DNA of 64,000 bases from assembly GCA_006176705.1 (NCBI GenBank), contig QRFJ01003341.1, positions 62,001 through 126,000 on the forward strand, in the 5' to 3' direction. The position numbers and the translations under genes were made by a program. This DNA is from Cocos nucifera. Taxonomy: Eukaryota > Streptophyta > Magnoliopsida > Arecales > Arecaceae. Positions within the stretch are counted from its first letter, which is position 1. Every line of letters starts with the position of its first letter. Below are positions 25,044-35,767 of the stretch, piece after piece. The notes under the pieces were generated by a model that saw only the letters and a program-made list of their open reading frames with translations, made no database searches and was not told the origin of the DNA.

Positions 25044-25494
25044 TTAAAACAGGTACATCAATATGCAACTGATAAAGACCATTAATAAGGAAACCATTTG
25101 CAATTTTATTTCTTTCATAAAGAATGTTACAATGGTCCTTAAGAAGGTGATCACATAACCTTCTTGTGCTAAGCATGAAACAGAAATCAAATTCCTGCTA
25201 GCTGCAGGCACATAATAACAGTCTTTTAAAACTAAGTCTAAACCAGATGGTAATCGCAGAGGGTATGTTCCCACAGCTACTGCAGCAACTCTTGCTCCAT
25301 TACCGATGCGTAGGATCATGTCTCCATCCCTCAGCCTCCTGCTATCCTCAAGACCCCGCATAGAAGTGCACAGATGAGCACTAGAACCAGAGTCAAGCAC
25401 CCAACTGGATGCAGAAGAAACCGTAAGGTTAGACTCAATAACGAGCATACCTCCAGAAGGACCTTCCTTCTTGTTCTTTAGGGTGGCCAGGTAA
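25044..25494 (-). pseudogene. E5 gag end and protease
   Basis: The minus-strand frame (25577-25044) reads the end of gag (YLATLKNKKEGPSGG) into protease with the catalytic motif VLDSGSSAHLCT, and CYYVPAASRNLISVSCL further on. The first 25 or so codons of that frame belong to the misplaced RNase H tail, so the open frame as it stands is a chimera. The zinc knuckle and most of gag are missing upstream. The protease is an aspartic protease that would mature the polyprotein. Confidence 0.8.
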
Positions 25495-26095
25495 CAACTC
25501 CTACATGACCTAAAGCCAATTGGACTTAAATCTAGAGTCCCATCTCTTAGGTGGGCTTCGATTTTCTGCTGGCCCAATGGCTTTTTTAAGCAGGTCTGCC
25601 TATTGTCTGCGGAGTCAACTCTCTTGACTCGACGTCATCCCTTCTCGAGGTGATCGCGGATAGGTGATGTCGCCACTCGACGTTGTGCTTGGTTTCTGGT
25701 GAGACCTCGACTTCTTAGCAAGGCTATTGGTGCATTGTTTTCGCAGTAATTAGAATCATCTAATGGCTCACTCCGATCTACTGTGGTGCAAACTTCTTTT
25801 ACCCAGAATGCCTCCTTTGCAGCTTTCGATGCTAGCAATGTTATTCTTGCTTCCTGGTGGAATCTTGTATATGTCTGCTTGACAATCTCTCAACTGACGC
25901 TCCACCAGTTGCACAAAAATGACTCCCAATGTCCATCTCGATCATCTCATATGGACATTAAATCGAGTCTGTATATCCCTAGACTTGAGTTCTCCATTGC
26001 CAAAGAATCGAATAACATATCCTTAGTTCTTCTCAAGTACTTAAGGATACATTTCACAGAAGGTCCAGTGCTTCTTCACCTGATTTGAATGATGA
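25495..26095 (-). pseudogene. Misplaced second RNase H tail and PPT in E5
   Basis: This 600-base stretch repeats 22431-23035 in the same orientation, from the PPT through the RNase H domain to the end of RT. Against that copy it shows dozens of one-base insertions and deletions but few substitutions, so no frame stays open for long (25838-25635 is one piece). It lies between an LTR start and a gag end, a place where no element normally has RNase H. It may be a chimeric integration product or an assembly error. Confidence 0.75.
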
Positions 26096-26732
26096 TCTGT
26101 CATAGGGCTGCTCCTCTTCTACCGAGGTAGATAGATTCCATCTTGGTGCAATCCAATTCCTACAATGAACATGCTATAGCCAATATACACCTCAGAATTC
26201 CAAATGGCTAAGAGACCGAGACATGGTGTAGTCAAACTATAACACCCTCAAGGTGAATTGCCGATGCACCTCAGGTCAAAGAACCAGATACACCACTGTA
26301 GCATCGAGTCAGTCATCGATGAGAAGGTAGACTTCCTTAAGACTACTCAAGGTGATCACGCTCAGTGCCCTCGTTCTCTAATGAGTATCTGTACTCTCGC
26401 TTCAGTATCTCTACACCGTAGACTCAAGACTCATCTACTATAAAAAAGCGATTGTACACTAACCTTTCGGATCAATCATCATCCTCATGATGATCCTATG
26501 GTCAGGAGCATTTTATGAGTTAATAAATAAAAATTTATATCTTAAATTTTTAACTCTTGAAAATATGAATTATCATTATCATTAACTCAAGAGATGTATC
26601 ATAGACACCAAATACACTTATGTGATAGAAAATAATTCTTTTTATTATTTATAGTCAAAATTATAATTTTGCCCTTAGAAGTGTATTATAAGTGTCAACC
26701 AATTCTGACTTCTAGGGCACATATATCTAACA
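26096..26732 (-). repeat. Truncated 5' LTR of E5
   Basis: The first 640 bases of a COP1 LTR, ending at the AGGAC target-site copy (26733-26737). It also contains small indels (about 26330-26450) relative to the 3' LTR at 21780-22429. The remaining 1.65 kb of the LTR is absent. Confidence 0.8.
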
Positions 26733-26737
26733 AGGAC

Positions 26738-27560
26738 TTGATTTAATTTTTGAGCAAAAAAGTTCACTTTATTTATCAAATTTGAATCAGTCTTAGGATT
26801 AAATTCTAGATGTTTAAATTCATGGATCCCTGCCTAGGTTTGGTAGAAAGACAACGAAGCATGGTAAATTAAGTTTTCACTCAGGATTTCAAATAAGGTA
26901 TCGGCTTCATCCTCACTCTTATTCATGAATGCACCTCCACAGGATGCATCTACTATCTGTCTGTATTGGTTTTCTAAACCCTCATAGAAAGCTTGAACTA
27001 TTTACCACTTAGATAGACCATGGTGTGGGCATTTTCTAAGAAGTTCCTTAAGTCTCTCCCATGACTCATGAATCTGTTTTCTTTGAAGCTGAGCAAATCC
27101 AGTGATAGCTCGTCTCATAGTATTGGTTCGGCCTATGGGGTAAAAGTTTTTAAGAAATTCACTTTGTAAGTCAGGCCAAGTTTTAATTGGTCTCCCTATT
27201 ATGCCAAGCCAGTACTTAGCTGTATCTTTTAATGATAAGAAATAAATTAGTCTAAGAGCATCATAGTTAAATTTTGATCTTACCGGAGAGCAGATTTTTT
27301 AAGATTCATCCAGTTTTATAGGATCTTATTGGTGTTCCCATAGAAAGAGGAAGCATCTGATTATGGTCAACTTGATCTTATAGTGGATAGTATGAATTTT
27401 AAATAATTGGATACAAGTCGATGGATTATAAGTGGAAGGAATAAAGTATTTCTTCATCTGCTTAGGTGGTTCTCTAAAGTTTTCAACCATTTGATTATCA
27501 GGATTAATATAATTCAGCCTTTTAATTTTATGGTTGGGTTCAACTAGATTAGGTAAAGTG
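26738..27560 (-). pseudogene. E4 gag, N-terminal part (Athila type)
   Basis: Read on the minus strand in mixed frames, this matches the conserved retrotransposon gag domain of Athila elements. Recognisable pieces in order are LKDTAKYWLGI, FLKNFYPIGRTNTMRRAI then TGFAQLQ, ESWERLKELLRKCPHHG, VQAFYEGLENQYRQIVDAS and CGGAFMNKSEDEADTLFE. Stops interrupt it (for example where SKWQ-type sequence reads SKW-stop). Gag forms the particle that packages element RNA. E7 has lost this whole part, so E4 is the only copy here in which the family can be placed with confidence. Confidence 0.8.
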
Positions 27561-28743
27561 ATTTCCTACTGTGCATGCACTAGTGCAACCCTAACATGTG
27601 GTTCAAAATTTTTTTAGAATTTTTTATATATTTTTTTTTATTTATTATTATTATATTTAAAATTATTTTTTTAATTATTATTTTTAATTTATTTAAATTA
27701 TTTAATTATAATTTTAGTTGTTTAATTTTTATTTATTTTATTTTTAGAGAGAAAGGAGAAGAAGAAAAAGAGTCTAAAGAAGAGGTCCTAAGGAGTCCTA
27801 GAACTAAGAAGAAGAGAAGAATTCGTTTAATTAGATCTATGTGGTTAGCATCAAGTTGGTCAATCAATCCTGACAAGGTTATCCTAGATCTAGATAGCTC
27901 CTAACTGTCAAGGTCACCTTTAAGCTCTCCAAGTGTAAGATCAGCCAATCAACTAGTCAGATAAGTATAAGGTCGGTGGGAGTTCCCCCGTTGCTTGTCT
28001 TAGACACCAATTATGCTTGGCCAGGTAAGCTAACGGAACCAATTAAAAACCACCTTCCCTCGGGCTCAGTCGTCCCTGAACCACTTTTCTAGACACTAGT
28101 CAAATTGACTTATCCTAACCTAGTTCAACTCTTAGGGTTTCTTGTCCTATTGAGCTCGAGCTCCTAGGTCTGATGTCTAATTGATTTTAAAATTAAAGGC
28201 TTAGGTTAATGCAAGATGCTGGTTGGTTGTTTGTGGGCTAAGAAAGAATGATCAAATCTCTATCTTATCTTATTTATTGGATGTTGCCCTTAATTTGGTT
28301 TAATATGAAAATGCATAAAATGTTTTCAATCAAAGGATTCTATATAATTTAAACTAGATGCATGCAACTAATTGAATTCTGAAAGGCTTACGTTGCCTCC
28401 AGTAATCATCAAAAAATAAAAATAAAACTAATATAATGCATTCTCTAAGCAGTTAGGATTTTTAATCTTGTTATGAGATTTTTAATTAGATTTAAATGAA
28501 TATTTTTTTTAAAATTAATTTAAAAATAAAATAAATAAATAAATAAAATAAAATAAAAAGAGAACTAGGATTAGGATTGATCTAACCCAGCAAAACTCCT
28601 GATTCTTTTTGTTCTTTAATCTTTTTTTCTATAAAATAATAAAAAAAATTAGCAAGCAATATTTATAAGAAAATAAAAATTTTATTTATATCTTATTTTT
28701 TTAAAAAAAATTAAAGAGATCAAAAATTTAATGTCCATACCTT
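27561..28743 (-). other. E4 leader
   Basis: This is the untranslated region between PBS and gag on the minus strand. It includes AT-rich stretches (27600-27745, 28500-28560) and, at 27965-28030, the leader module shared with the copia elements: on the element strand GCTTACCTGGCC (28031-28020) and then TTGGTGTCTAAGACAAGCAA. The open frame at 27596-27904 is an artefact of AT-rich sequence. Confidence 0.65.
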
Positions 28744-28858
28744 CTCCAGCAATAGCGCCAAAAACTTGATGCATTTATCAAAATTATTTTTAATTTATTT
28801 AAAATAAATTAAAAAAATTAAAATTAAAAATTAAAAATAATCTTCGATAATGGTGCCA
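28744..28858 (-). other. Duplicated, decayed PBS of E4
   Basis: Two relics of the tRNA-Asp site are present. One is CTCCAGCAATAGCGCCA (28744-28760) and the other CTTCGATAATGGTGCCA (28842-28858), against CCCCGGCAACGGCGCCA in E7. The first is followed by TTGATGCATTTATCA, which looks like an LTR start joined to an LTR end. About 80 AT-rich bases lie between the two. Confidence 0.6.
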
Positions 28859-28864
28859 AAAACT

Positions 28865-30461
28865 TGATAGGAACGCGATGTTGTCGTTAAGACACCGTGT
28901 TTATCAGTTTAATCCGACTTCTTAAAGTAATTAAAAATACGTAGATAGCAGTGAGTCGGATCGAATCCATAGGAAAGGTAGTATTTTTAAATTTAAAATC
29001 TTTAATTTTTTTAAAAGAAAAGAAAAAGGATTTGAAAATAAAATTTGAAGTCGAAAATTAAAATTGTGAAGTGGAAATTAAATTATGCAGAAAAGTAAAT
29101 TTGGTACTAAAATCTACTAGTTAGATCTTAGCATCTACTTACAAGAAAATAAAAGGCAATAATTAAAATATAAAAATTAAATTGCAATAAAAATAAAAGC
29201 TGAAACTAAAGTGCAATAATGAAATTTTTATTAATCAAAATTTTAGAATTTAAATACATAAAATAAAATAAAATAAAATAAAATAAAATAGCTTGATCTC
29301 TAATCTTGGATCGGCATGGGTGGAAAGATGGTGTAGAAGCCTAGCTTTTTCTCTCGACACCAGTTGCCTCGAAGCAGCCATTAACCCAAAGCCTAGCTTC
29401 ACCCTATACCAAAGCTTCATCTTAACTAGAGATGTCGATTTTTAGAGGCCTGAGGTCCTTTTTATAGAGCTAGGAGGGCTGAATATTTTTTCTGGAGGCA
29501 ATGTGGGACTAAGGGCCATTTTAATCATGAAAATAGGAAGAAATTTGAATAAAATTTGGATTAAAATAGCCCCTAAATAAATTCTATTGAGTTCTTTTAA
29601 TTCTGGCCATTAGATGATGATCTGATGCTTCCAAAAATACCAAAATAGACGTATAATGGCCCAGATCAAGTTAGATTAAATTCTGACCATTGGATCACGC
29701 TTGATTGAAGAAATTAGGCCGTTGATCATGCGCTTGAGAGTCTGATCATGGTTGGGAGCTTTTTGGATCATCAGATCAAAGCTGGAATCAAGCGCTGCCT
29801 TTCGATGGCGATCCAGGTGAAATTAGAAACCAAATCAGAGTTGGAATAAATCTTGACCGTCTGATCTTGACCATAAGCAACCACCACCGTATGATCGCGC
29901 ATTTACTATTCCCATGGACTGTGTGGATCGGCCACACTGCACACCATAGCCAATCAGCACTCCTGTTATTGAGTAAAAAGACTAGATTGCCCTATAAGCT
30001 ACGATGGATTTAAGGGTCTAGGTCCACCACGTGGCAAGCTTTGATTCGCCCATTTTTGTTGAGCTAGCGGTTCACACTGTGCTATAGATCAGTGGGTGGC
30101 TTCTTGGCTAGCATGGCTGGCTTGATGCACCGGCTTGGTTGGTTTGGCTCGACTTGAGCCGGCTGAGCCATATATTATTTTTTTCATTTAATTTTTTTAT
30201 TTTATTTTTTAGAAATTCATATCTTTTTTATTTTAGCTCCGTTTTGCTCGAAACTTATTTTATTATGATCAAAAAAATAAGCTCTTTCCATTGATATTAA
30301 AATTTTATTTTATTACTTTTATTATTTTTTAATTAATTTTTTTAATTAATAAAAATATGAATTTCTCAAAAATATGTATTAACTAATTATTAATTCTTAA
30401 AAATAAGCATAAATTAATTGATAAATTGATGCTTTTATAGGTAAATTTATGATACTTATCA
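28865..30461 (-). repeat. 5' LTR of E4
   Basis: 1597 bases, TGATAGGAACGCG to ATACTTATCA on the plus strand, followed by the GTGAA target-site copy. The TATA-like box on the minus strand is at 29466-29457. It is the promoter-bearing LTR of E4. Confidence 0.9.
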
Positions 30462-30466
30462 GTGAA

Positions 30467-30859
30467 GTCAGTGGGAGGATCGAAATTGGCTCACTAAATT
30501 TTCTTAAATTGCTTAACTAAATCCTCTGAAATTATTAGATTCTTAAAAATGAAATAGTTATATAGATAACTAAATCATAGCCTCCCATTAAGTTGAGTGA
30601 TAATGGGTTTATTAGTATAATGATCATTAGAGGCCCAAAGGCCTGGTGATTATTGACTAATAAAATTATCATTCATAAAATGATAATTTGGTTAAGTCTT
30701 TTTGATGGTGGTTAGGTTGGCCGACCAAAGTCGGGCCTGATCATTTATTGATTAGATAAGACCAAATATGGTTATGTTAATGGTTGGATCTAACCAAACC
30801 TTTTTCAGTGGAGCCAAAGCCTACTAATTAGGTCCATGGGGAAAAATCAATGTTACTAG
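30467..30859 (+). other. E3 leader, part 2
   Basis: Continues the E3 leader after E4. It matches the E2 leader (about 49480-49830 on the other strand), including the AGTCAGTGGGAGG and GGCCCAAAGGCCTGG blocks, so the COP2 and COP3 leaders are related. No gene is visible. ACTAG at 30855-30859 is the left E6 target-site copy. Confidence 0.7.
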
Positions 30860-32183
30860 TGTTAGATATATGTGCCCTAGAAGCCAGAATTGGCTGACAC
30901 TTGTAATACACTTCTAGGGGCAAAATTATAATTTTGACTATAATTAATCTAATGGGTTATTTTCTATCACACATGTGTATTTAGTGTCTGTGATACATCC
31001 TTTGAGTTAATGGTAATGATAATTCATATTTTCAAGAGTTGAAAATTTAAGACATGAATAATCATTATTAACTCATAAACAGCTCCCGACCATAGGATCA
31101 TCACGAGGATGGTGATTGATCCGGAAGGTTGGTGTACGATCGCTTCTCTTTAGTAGATGAGTCTTGAGTCTACGGTGTGGAGACACCGGAGCGAGAGTAC
31201 AGGTACTCGTTAGAGAACGAGGGCACTGAGCGTGACCACCTCGAGTAGTCATTAGGGAGTCTACCTTCTCGTCAATGACTGACTCGATGCTGCAGTAGTG
31301 TGTCTGGTTCTTTGACCTGAGATGCATCGGCAGTTCACCTTGAGGGTGTTATAGTTTGACTACACCATTACTCGGTCTCCTAGCCATATGGAACCCTGAG
31401 GTGTATGTTGGCTATAGACATGTTCATTGTAGGAACTGGATTGCATCAAGATGGGATCTATCTACCTCGGTGGTAGAGGAGTAGCCCTATGATGATCATG
31501 AGAATCAAGTCCAGAAATCCATGGCCATGGTAGAGTGAAATAATAGAAAGAGTTTCTATTTAGATTTTCACATTGGACTCGAATCGAATGATTACATCAT
31601 ATGACAGAGACTAGGGTTTGACGAGTTCACCTTAACCCTAATCTGATCGGGGCTCAAGATAGAAGAACTTAATCACACAGGTAGCTGCACCAAGAGGTTC
31701 GCATTCAGCTCTGATGGGTTGCCACCATATACTGCTAGGTGTCACTGGTGGATTTTGGGAGCAATTAGAATGATTTAGATGATCGATCATTCTAGCTGTT
31801 CGAATCAGAAGAGTTCTGATCCATCGAAAGGAGTTTCGATGATGTCTATGATAGAGATCATGACATATCCCATTACCATACAGAACTGAACCTAACTGGG
31901 TCACACAAACAAGGGTTTGAATCTGGTGATCATCAATTGAACTGATCTAGTTCAATTGATCTGAATGAGATTCAATTAGGTTCAAGGAAATCGTGCTAGC
32001 ACTCGATTGAACCTAACGTTCTTCTTTTACTATCATAAATAAGTTGTCCTGACTGAGCCAAAGGAGTTTGTGCTCAATCAGAGGCCTTCATATGGTCTGA
32101 CTGGAGGTTGTCCAAGTCAGAATAGGTTGTCTTATTTGTAAGACATTACCTGCCATTTTTGGTCACCTGCCATTTCTTGTTCT

Positions 32184-32250
32184 TTGACTTTGGTCAAAAG
32201 TCTACCTTTGACTGGTCAAACGTTGACCATTGACCCTTTGACTTTTGACC
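32184..32250 (+). promoter_or_regulatory. W-box cluster in E6 LTR
   Basis: Eight TTGAC[CT] cores lie within 67 bases, six on the plus strand and two on the minus strand. TTGAC[CT] is the core bound by plant WRKY transcription factors. The cluster lies about 310 bases before the TATA box, inside U3. Confidence 0.6.
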
Positions 32251-32559
32251 ACATGTCATGCACCTATTGGAGAGCTGGTGGGGGCTTGTCCCCCTGCCAG
32301 AACCTGGCAAGGAGAAGGGCGCACGCCAAGGGTGGCGTGAGCCCAAGTAGGAGGCGCCTAGGAGTCCTTGTTGGACAAGGACTCCACCTCCCTTTAGGAT
32401 TCCAATCAGAGTTCTACTAAGAATCCAGTTTGACTGGTCTTAGGCGCCCTCTAAGGAGGAATCCAGGGGTCTCTTTTTCAACCAATCAGATTTAGATCTG
32501 ATTTCACAAAGGGTTGTGATTGGTTGAGAGGAAGAGGAGTTGGATCACAAGCTTAGGTC

Positions 32560-32567
32560 TATAAATA
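32560..32567 (+). promoter_or_regulatory. TATA box of E6 LTR
   Basis: TATAAATA in a GGTCTATAAATAAGACC setting, preceded by ACCAATCAG and GATTGGTTG (CCAAT-like) within 90 bases. It is the same as in E8 and marks the start of R about 30 bases downstream. Confidence 0.65.
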
Positions 32568-33155
32568 AGACCCTGCGCCCAACCCTAATTCCAAGTCAAA
32601 GTCTTATTGAAAGAGATTTCCCACGTCCAAGGCTGCCTCTCCCCTCCTTCTCCACGCCATACTCTCTTCTCCCCTTGCTCTCCACGTCCAAAAGTGTTTT
32701 GGACTTAGTTTGGTGCGATTCAGATCAAGGAAAGGCGATCAAAAGCAAGAAGGCTGCGCTGCTGCAAAAGGACGACTGCAGATCTTCAAAAGAGTTTTGA
32801 AGATCCTCCAGATCAGATCCAGATCTGATTTTTGGAGGTGTGATAGAGAAGAAGAGGTTCTCCAGATCCAACCCGAGTGGATACCGGTAGAGGCCAGGCG
32901 CTTGCGTGGCTAAGATCCAGAACCTTCCGCTGCAATCAGGATCATCTACAGGGTAATAGGATTACCCAAATCAGGTAAATTAAATTTGATTTAATTTATC
33001 TTATTTTATTTTATTTGTTAAAATAATAAGAATCAGATCTGAAACATATCAAGATCTGATTAAGGTCAAGAGAAAATTTTTGAAATATATCTCTTGATCT
33101 AATCAGATCTGAACGAACCTGGACCGGGAAATCAGGATTTCCCTTCAACAACTAG

Positions 33156-33404
33156 AAGTTGTTTGGAGAAACAATTGATTTTGAATCTACCCATAGGTGC
33201 ACATGAGTTGACCAACCAAAGTTGGGCTCATGTGTAGTCTATGTGGATTCTAGTACCCACTAAAAAATTAGAGTAATTCCTAAAATTGGAGGTAGAGGCT
33301 ACCAATTCATATAAAATAGTGGAAGAACCTTTAGACTGAAGTCCAAGTCTTTAGGATTAATAATTCATATACTAATTAGGTTCGATTTTTTTTTTTATGC
33401 AGAC
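33156..33404 (+). other. E3 leader, part 3, with acceptor-like site
   Basis: The last leader segment before gag. It ends in a run of Ts (33386-33396) and ATGCAG (AG at 33401-33402), two bases before the gag ATG at 33405. This has the form of a plant 3' splice site. Confidence 0.6.
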
Positions 33405-34290
33405 ATGGCCACTAACCTATCGCTCCGATCATTGTTAGACCATGATAAATTAATGGGACCCAACTATGATAGCTGGTATCCTAAGTTGAAAATTATTTTG
33501 GAGCATGAACGGATCCTTTATGGTAACGGATCGAGCACCTGAGAAGCCAGCCCCGAACGCTAGGAAAGCGGTCCAAGATACTTATCTGAAGTGGCTCAAT
33601 GACCGCACTACCGTTTGATGTATAATGCTGGTGGCAATGAATGACGAGTTCAGCCATAAGTTTGAAGATGTTCAACCACAGAAGATGCTTCAAATATTGA
33701 ATGACTCTTTTCGCACGTCGAACGACATTGAAAGGCATAAAATAAGTTGTGCCATTTTCAACACTCGGATGAGGGATGGGGCCTCAGTCATCGATCATGT
33801 ATTATACATGATCGAGATGATTGAGCACCTTAGCAAGTTGGACTTTTTCTTGCATGAGCAGTTCGATAAGGATGCGATCCTTAATTCTTTACCTAAGTCC
33901 TTTTTCTCCTTTCTAACTCATTTTAGAATGACAAAGCATGCAGTAAACTATCATGACTTATTGGAATTGCTATAGAACTTTGAGAAGGATCACCAACTCC
34001 ATAAGGAGATGATGAATGTAGTAGAAGGGTCTTCTTCTAGTCGTCGATCCTTTAAGAAAAGAAAGAAGAACAAGAAGAAGAAAAATAAGAAGGTGCAGCC
34101 GCATGCTGGGATGACTGCACAGGATTAGACCAAGAAGTGCAAGCCCGATTAGAGTCAGGTAGAGTACTTCTTCTGCAAGAAGCAGAGGCATTGGAAGAGA
34201 AACTATCCTCTGTACATTACCTCCTTAGATCTGGACAAGCTGAGGAAAAAGCAAGTGGTTGTTGGACAAGATAATTATATGATAATACCT
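33405..34290 (+). pseudogene. E3 gag
   Basis: ATG at 33405 opens a copia gag (ATNLSLRSLLDHDKLMGPNY, then WYPKLKIILEHERI). An extra G near 33522 shifts the frame. The frame at 33625-33975 carries the rest of the core (DVQPQKMLQILNDSF, GASVIDHVLYMIEMIEHL), followed by a stop. A Lys-rich stretch (34045-34100) and a decayed CCHC knuckle (YFFCKKQRHWKRN, where the second Cys pattern has lost residues) follow. Gag would form the virus-like particle. Several stops make it inactive. Confidence 0.8.
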
Positions 34291-35767
34291 TGCAATTTTT
34301 CTTATTTGATTCTATTGCCTGGGTATTAGATACTGAAAGCCCTTATCATATTTATAATTCTATGTAGGACTTGCAGGTAGTAGGAGATTTGATCAAGATG
34401 AGAGGTTCCTGAATGTTGGAGATGGAAGACAAGTTTTAATTCTAGCTCAAGAAATCATGAACCTTGTAATCAATTCAAATAAAGTTATTCTTAATGAATG
34501 TCATTATTGTTTAACTTTCTTATTGAATGTCATTTCTGTAGGCCTTTTGGTCATGAATAGTTTTGAAATATCAATAAAAAAAATTTATAATATCATTTTG
34601 AATGGTGTTATAATTTTGATTGGATAATTGAATAATAAAATTTATTTACTTTCTATGCCTATTAACATGGTTCAATCCCCCAGTAAATGCCCTAGAATTA
34701 GTGATGTGTCTGATGTCTACCTTTGGCACTGTAGGCTAGGTCATATTAACAAGAATAGAATTAATAGGTTAGCTCAAAAAGGAATTCCTAAGGTTAGTGA
34801 TTGTGAGTCACTTCCAACCTATGAGTCCTATCTTCTTAGTAAGATGACCAAGTCATCTTTTATTGGAAAAGGTGAATGAGCCATTGAACTCTTGAGTTTA
34901 GTACATTCGAATGTATGTGGATCCTTGAGCTCAAGTACCAGAGGTGGATATTTCTATTTCATAACCTTCACAGATGACTTATCGAGGTATGGGTATGTCT
35001 ATTTAGTGAAATATAAGTCGAAGTCATTTGAAATGTTCAAACTATTTTGAAATGAGGTAGAAAAGCAAACTAGGAAGAGTATTAAACCTCTTCGGCCTGA
35101 TCGAGGGGGTGAGTACCTTTTCAATGAATTTTTGACATATCTTTGGGAGAACGAGATTCTCTCCCAATGGATCCCTCCTGGAACGCCACAACATAATGGT
35201 GTGTCTGAATGGAGAAATTGGATCCTATTGGATATAGTTCAATCCATGATGGGATTTGCTAGTTTGTCGATGTCCCTATGGGGATATGTGCTCGAGTCAG
35301 CTTGTTACATTCTAAATAGGGCTTCGAGTAAATCTATTAATAAAATACCATATGAAATATGGATAGGGCATAAGCCAATGCTTTCACACCTTAGAGTTTG
35401 GGATTGTCCGACTTACGTCAAACGTTTGATGACAGACAAGCTTAGACCTAGGTCTAATAAGTGTAGTTTTATAGGTTATCCAAAAGAAATCAAAGGGTAC
35501 TACTTCTACCTTGCTGATGAGCAAAAAGTGTTTATCAGCTTTAAGGCAGTCTTTTTAGAAAAGAAGTTTCTTGGTGAAGGAACTAATGCCTCCAAGGTCA
35601 AACTTGATGAAGTATGATAGGTGGAAGAATGGACACAAGTTATTAAACCTAAGCTGGATCTGATTAGATCAGACCTAGAACCCATTGTAGAAGCATCCTT
35701 AAGGAGATCTGGTAAAGTACCATGTTAACCGGATAGATACTATGATTTTCTGATCCGAGATGGGGAT
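34291..35767 (+). pseudogene. E3 protease and integrase
   Basis: Protease is reduced to WVLDTESPYHIYN, where the usual DSG is DTE, followed by stops. Integrase is better kept. 34628-34879 holds the zinc block (DVYLWHCRLGHINKNRIN, ESYLLSKMTK, with one Cys replaced). 34890-35131 holds the catalytic Asp region in broken frame (VHSNVCGS, with the Asp changed to Asn). 35132-35617 runs from TPQHNGVSEWRNWILLD to EIWIGHKPML and FKAVFLEKKFLGEG. The sequence stops at 35767, at the E7 junction, just before RT. Confidence 0.8.

Larger units (their letters stand above)
20139..26732 (-). mobile_element. E5 (COP1 family Ty1/copia), nested in E4 gag
   Basis: AGGAC flanks it on both sides (20134-20138 and 26733-26737), and removing it rejoins E4 gag. 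On the minus strand the left part is normal: pol, PPT (22440-22430), 3' LTR (22429-20139). The right part is not: after about 640 bases of LTR start (26732-26096) comes a second RNase H tail with PPT (26095-25495), and then the end of gag runs into protease. The rest of the 5' LTR, the PBS, the leader and most of gag are missing. See the finding on 25495-26732. Confidence 0.8.
16055..30461 (-). mobile_element. E4 (Athila-like Ty3/gypsy, gag-only), host of E5
   Basis: Two LTRs of 1597 bases each (16055-17651, 28865-30461) are flanked by GTGAA (16050-16054, 30462-30466). Read on the minus strand the order is 5' LTR, tRNA-Asp-type PBS, leader, gag, a long 3' UTR, PPT, 3' LTR. E5 interrupts gag with its own AGGAC duplication. 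Without E5, E4 is about 7.8 kb with about 4.6 kb of interior. Gag motifs match the Athila lineage, and no protease, RT, RNase H or integrase is present, so it looks non-autonomous. The LTRs differ at many sites, more than those of E7. Confidence 0.85.
30860..33150 (+). mobile_element. E6: solo LTR of the COP1 family
   Basis: A complete 2291-base LTR, TGTTAGATATATG to CCCTTCAACA, is flanked by ACTAG on both sides (30855-30859, 33151-33155) and has no interior. It differs from the E8 5' LTR at only about a dozen places over its length. The usual origin is recombination between the two LTRs of one element, deleting the interior; the intact duplication shows that both ends belong to one insertion. 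It lies in the E3 leader. Open frames inside it (31073-31904 minus, 32184-32913 plus) recur in E8 and are not recognised genes. Confidence 0.95.

Noticed and set aside
27596..27904. 102-codon plus-strand frame with a hydrophobic N-terminus
   Set aside because: The hydrophobic part is AT-rich simple sequence (runs of Phe, Ile and Leu codons) in the E4 leader, antisense to the element; it decays in E7.
31638..32420. Frames in the E6 LTR that recur in E8 (56465-56731, 57011-57247)
   Set aside because: They are repeated because the LTRs are nearly identical. They sit in U3 with no family resemblance, and E5 does not keep them.
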